This document shows positions 62,793 through 64,000 of a stretch of DNA of 64,000 nt, piece by piece. This DNA comes from Lithospermum erythrorhizon. Its lineage: Eukaryota > Streptophyta > Magnoliopsida > Boraginales > Boraginaceae. Position 1 is the stretch's first letter; each line of letters starts with the position of its first letter. Both the position numbers and the translations under genes were made by a program. The stretch lies in NCBI GenBank assembly GCA_019722365.1, contig JADFUC010000217.1, positions 1 through 64,000 of the forward strand, in the 5' to 3' direction. A model generated the notes under the pieces. The model searched no databases. It was not told the DNA's origin and worked only from the letters and a program-made list of their open reading frames with translations.

Positions 62793-64000
62793 TTTTGATT
62801 TGTAAAATTCTTCGTTTTTAGTTGATGGTAGTTTTAAAATGGAAACCCTGGCCCAGTGTGTGTGCCATGTGAAATTTGGGGATATGGGTTTGAGCCTATT
62901 ATTTCCCTAATAATTCGAGATTTTTGGCTGATGTAATCAAATTTTATTTTCTGATTTTCGATCCCATGCATTAATCAATTCAAACAAGCTAAAAGAGGAG
63001 ATTGTATTCAGCTACGACCGTTGTTCCGACGTTAACGTTAAGTATGAAAGTTTACAAAAAAATATCCTTTAAAGAATCGAAACTAAAACAATACATCTCT
63101 ATTGCTAGGCCTATCATACTTAAAGATTAAACCCATATTTTCAGAATCTTTCCCTAACATTAACACGCCGATTACTGGGTCCGAGCACCTGAATACAATC
63201 TCACCACTCTTTTGCCTTATTCTAACTGGGATTTAAAACCAACTAAATAAAAATTCCAAAACACAAGGAATTCGATTCTATAAAAATCCTAAATTTATTC
63301 AAATAATAAAACTCAAAACCATATCCCAAATTTCACATAGAAAACTCCAAACCTTTAATTATAAAAATATACTTTTAAGTTTTAAAACCTTTACCGGATT
63401 AGATATTATTCACAAATTGAACTTGATAACAATTTAAAGTAACAAAATAAATCGGGTTGACATAAGTTGGTTTAGATGTATTCATATGGAAATATAAATT
63501 AGCCATTAAGAAGGTATACATTGCCAAATGTTATTTAACCAACGAAGCTTTTATAAATGTCGCTAAAAGTTCTTTTACACATATGTAATAATGTGGAAAA
63601 ATAAATATTAATAGCGTATAAGCCATACATATGTAATTGCCTAGTTTGGGATTTTGATTTGCTTTACATTTTTAATCAATCTCAAATGCTCAAAAAAGTT
63701 AGACAGATTCAAGCATGACCGAAGCATCGATGCACATCATGGGGAGTTACAAAAATATACTTACTATCCTCAAACTAAACAATAGCTTAGTACTCGCATA
63801 TCGATTCTGGATTTACAACGCGATACAAATGTGTTCTAGTTCTTTTCAAAAGAAGTCAACGAAAATATTTTTGGAAGCCCATATATTTTTCTCGAGTCTA
63901 TATTTGATCGTGTCATCTCAGAAGCAGCTTTGCGCTTAAAATATTTTAAGATCATATATTTTTTATCATTTTATCTTGGAGGAAAGACACCTTCTATAGT
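62793..64000. other. Intergenic DNA to the window end
   Basis: AT-rich DNA without a supported gene. A frame at 63,715-63,939 (74 codons) has no recognisable motif and no context. Confidence 0.4.

Overview
The window is nuclear DNA of a flowering plant. The evidence is the large AT-rich intergenic space, short genes with GT-AG introns, a plant-only set of families (AHL, TCP, EXORDIUM-like, CML13-type calmodulin-like), and Stowaway-type MITEs, tRNA-derived SINE relics and LTR-retrotransposon debris. A eudicot is likely; I cannot name the species. I saw no rRNA, intact tRNA, CRISPR or organellar block.

Layout. Positions 1-14,250 hold no gene I can support: they are decayed LTR-type repeats, one of which recurs at 24.7 kb and another at 22.3 and 51.7 kb. 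Next come an intact five-exon AT-hook/PPC (AHL) gene (14,442-18,535, +) and, 1.2 kb downstream, a decayed CML13/14-type calmodulin-like pseudogene (19,721-20,035, +). From 20 to 39 kb the DNA is again repetitive. It includes an old LTR element whose two diverged LTRs lie about 5.55 kb apart (32.9-38.9 kb) and whose interior has no recognisable polymerase. A single-exon EXORDIUM-like gene follows immediately (39,407-40,441, +). A two-exon class I TCP transcription factor gene lies on the minus strand (44,771-46,677), with its intron inside the TCP domain. After an unrecognised broken coding relic (about 51.07-51.54 kb) and a repeat in inverse orientation comes an eight-exon UMP/CMP-kinase-like gene with a probable mitochondrial presequence (58,292-60,788, +).

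The genes do not form a pathway or cluster. They are independent loci: two nuclear DNA-binding regulators, one secreted growth-related protein, one nucleotide kinase and one calcium-sensor relic. Exon limits were derived by hand from splice signals and reading-frame continuity, and each model keeps an open frame across every junction.

I found no undescribed gene system. The most notable structure is a dispersed repeat present three times (twice +, once -). Each copy carries a TATA-like box and, 263-274 bp downstream, the same GTAAGT donor-like hexamer, like a mobile promoter plus leader exon. Other points are the TCP intron position, the kinase's short C-terminus, the L-for-R change in the AHL core motif, and several nested MITE, SINE and tandem-repeat structures.
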